Origin: Fistularia commersonii | Taxonomy: Eukaryota > Chordata > Actinopteri > Syngnathiformes > Fistulariidae | Assembly (NCBI GenBank): GCA_037954325.1 | Contig: JBBMNZ010000013.1 | Coordinates: 9,358,501-9,422,500, forward strand | Length of the DNA stretch: 64,000 nucleotides | Direction of reading: 5' to 3' | Shown here: positions 63,999 to 64,000 of the stretch, in pieces | How positions within the stretch are numbered: position 1 is the first letter of the stretch | How the letters are laid out: each line of letters starts with the position of its first letter | The notes under the pieces: generated by a model | What the model saw: the letters and a program-made list of their open reading frames with translations, nothing else | The model's database searches: none | What the model was told of the DNA's origin: nothing | Program-made: the position numbers and the translations under genes

Positions 63999-64000
63999 TT

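Larger units (their letters stand above)
60908..64000 (-). mobile_element. Young RTE-type LINE, 3' end complete, 5' end beyond the window
   Basis: This contains the 1018-codon ORF. On the minus strand the element ends a few tens of bases after the stop in a (GAA)n tail, seen as (TTC)n at 60908-60928 on the + strand. Its family resembles teleost Expander/RTE elements, but I cannot assign the exact family. Four older fragments of the same family occur at 6242, 7620, 25629 and 45483. The 5' end and any target-site duplication lie outside the window. Confidence 0.88.

Overview
This is vertebrate nuclear DNA, most likely from a teleost fish. It is AT-rich, gene-poor and full of long (CA)n/(TG)n microsatellites. 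It carries fish-typical transposons: RTE-type LINEs whose ends read as the common teleost 'gtcgccacagcg' repeat, tRNA-headed SINEs, Tc1, hAT and piggyBac MITEs, and a Penelope-like relic. I cannot name the species. Only one host gene is recognisable. It lies on the + strand and is an ENOX-family gene (ecto-NOX disulfide-thiol exchanger), closer to enox2 than to enox1.

ENOX gene. Two exons are secure: 49497-49628 and 60301-60456. They encode the conserved block that precedes the RRM domain; the RRM and the rest of the gene lie beyond the right edge. A third coding exon with good splice sites and matching phase lies 35 kb upstream (14680-14826), and a 42-nt candidate microexon sits at 15511-15552. 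All four are symmetric phase 1-1 exons, so each could be skipped or included without breaking the frame. On this reading the window is mainly two large introns (about 34.7 kb and 10.7 kb), part of a third, and about 14.7 kb upstream of the first recognised exon.

Layout. 1-14.7 kb: an L2-type LINE 3' end, a possible CTCF site, two truncated RTE copies, a tRNA-SINE, a long CA repeat and a 716-bp hAT-like element with an 8-bp target-site duplication (TSD). 14.7-15.6 kb: N-terminal enox2 exons among CA and TG repeats. 15.6-30 kb: a second hAT MITE with a perfect TSD, SINE and LINE tails, a retroelement relic that has lost its RT core and carries a piggyBac-like MITE, an RTE relic abutting a Tc1 transposase relic, and a third hAT-like element. 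30-49 kb: two very long TG arrays, a duplicated TAAT/GATA module (candidate enhancer), a Penelope-like relic, a second SINE family, a palindromic Tc1-type MITE, a CRE pair and another RTE fragment. 49.4-60.5 kb: the two secure exons and their intron. 60.9-64 kb: an RTE LINE on the minus strand with an uninterrupted 1018-codon endonuclease-RT ORF, cut by the window edge.

I found no operon-like system, CRISPR array, rRNA or functional tRNA gene. The most interesting material is the possible alternative N-terminus of enox2, the intact RTE ORF, and the set of short non-autonomous DNA elements whose ends can be defined to the base.
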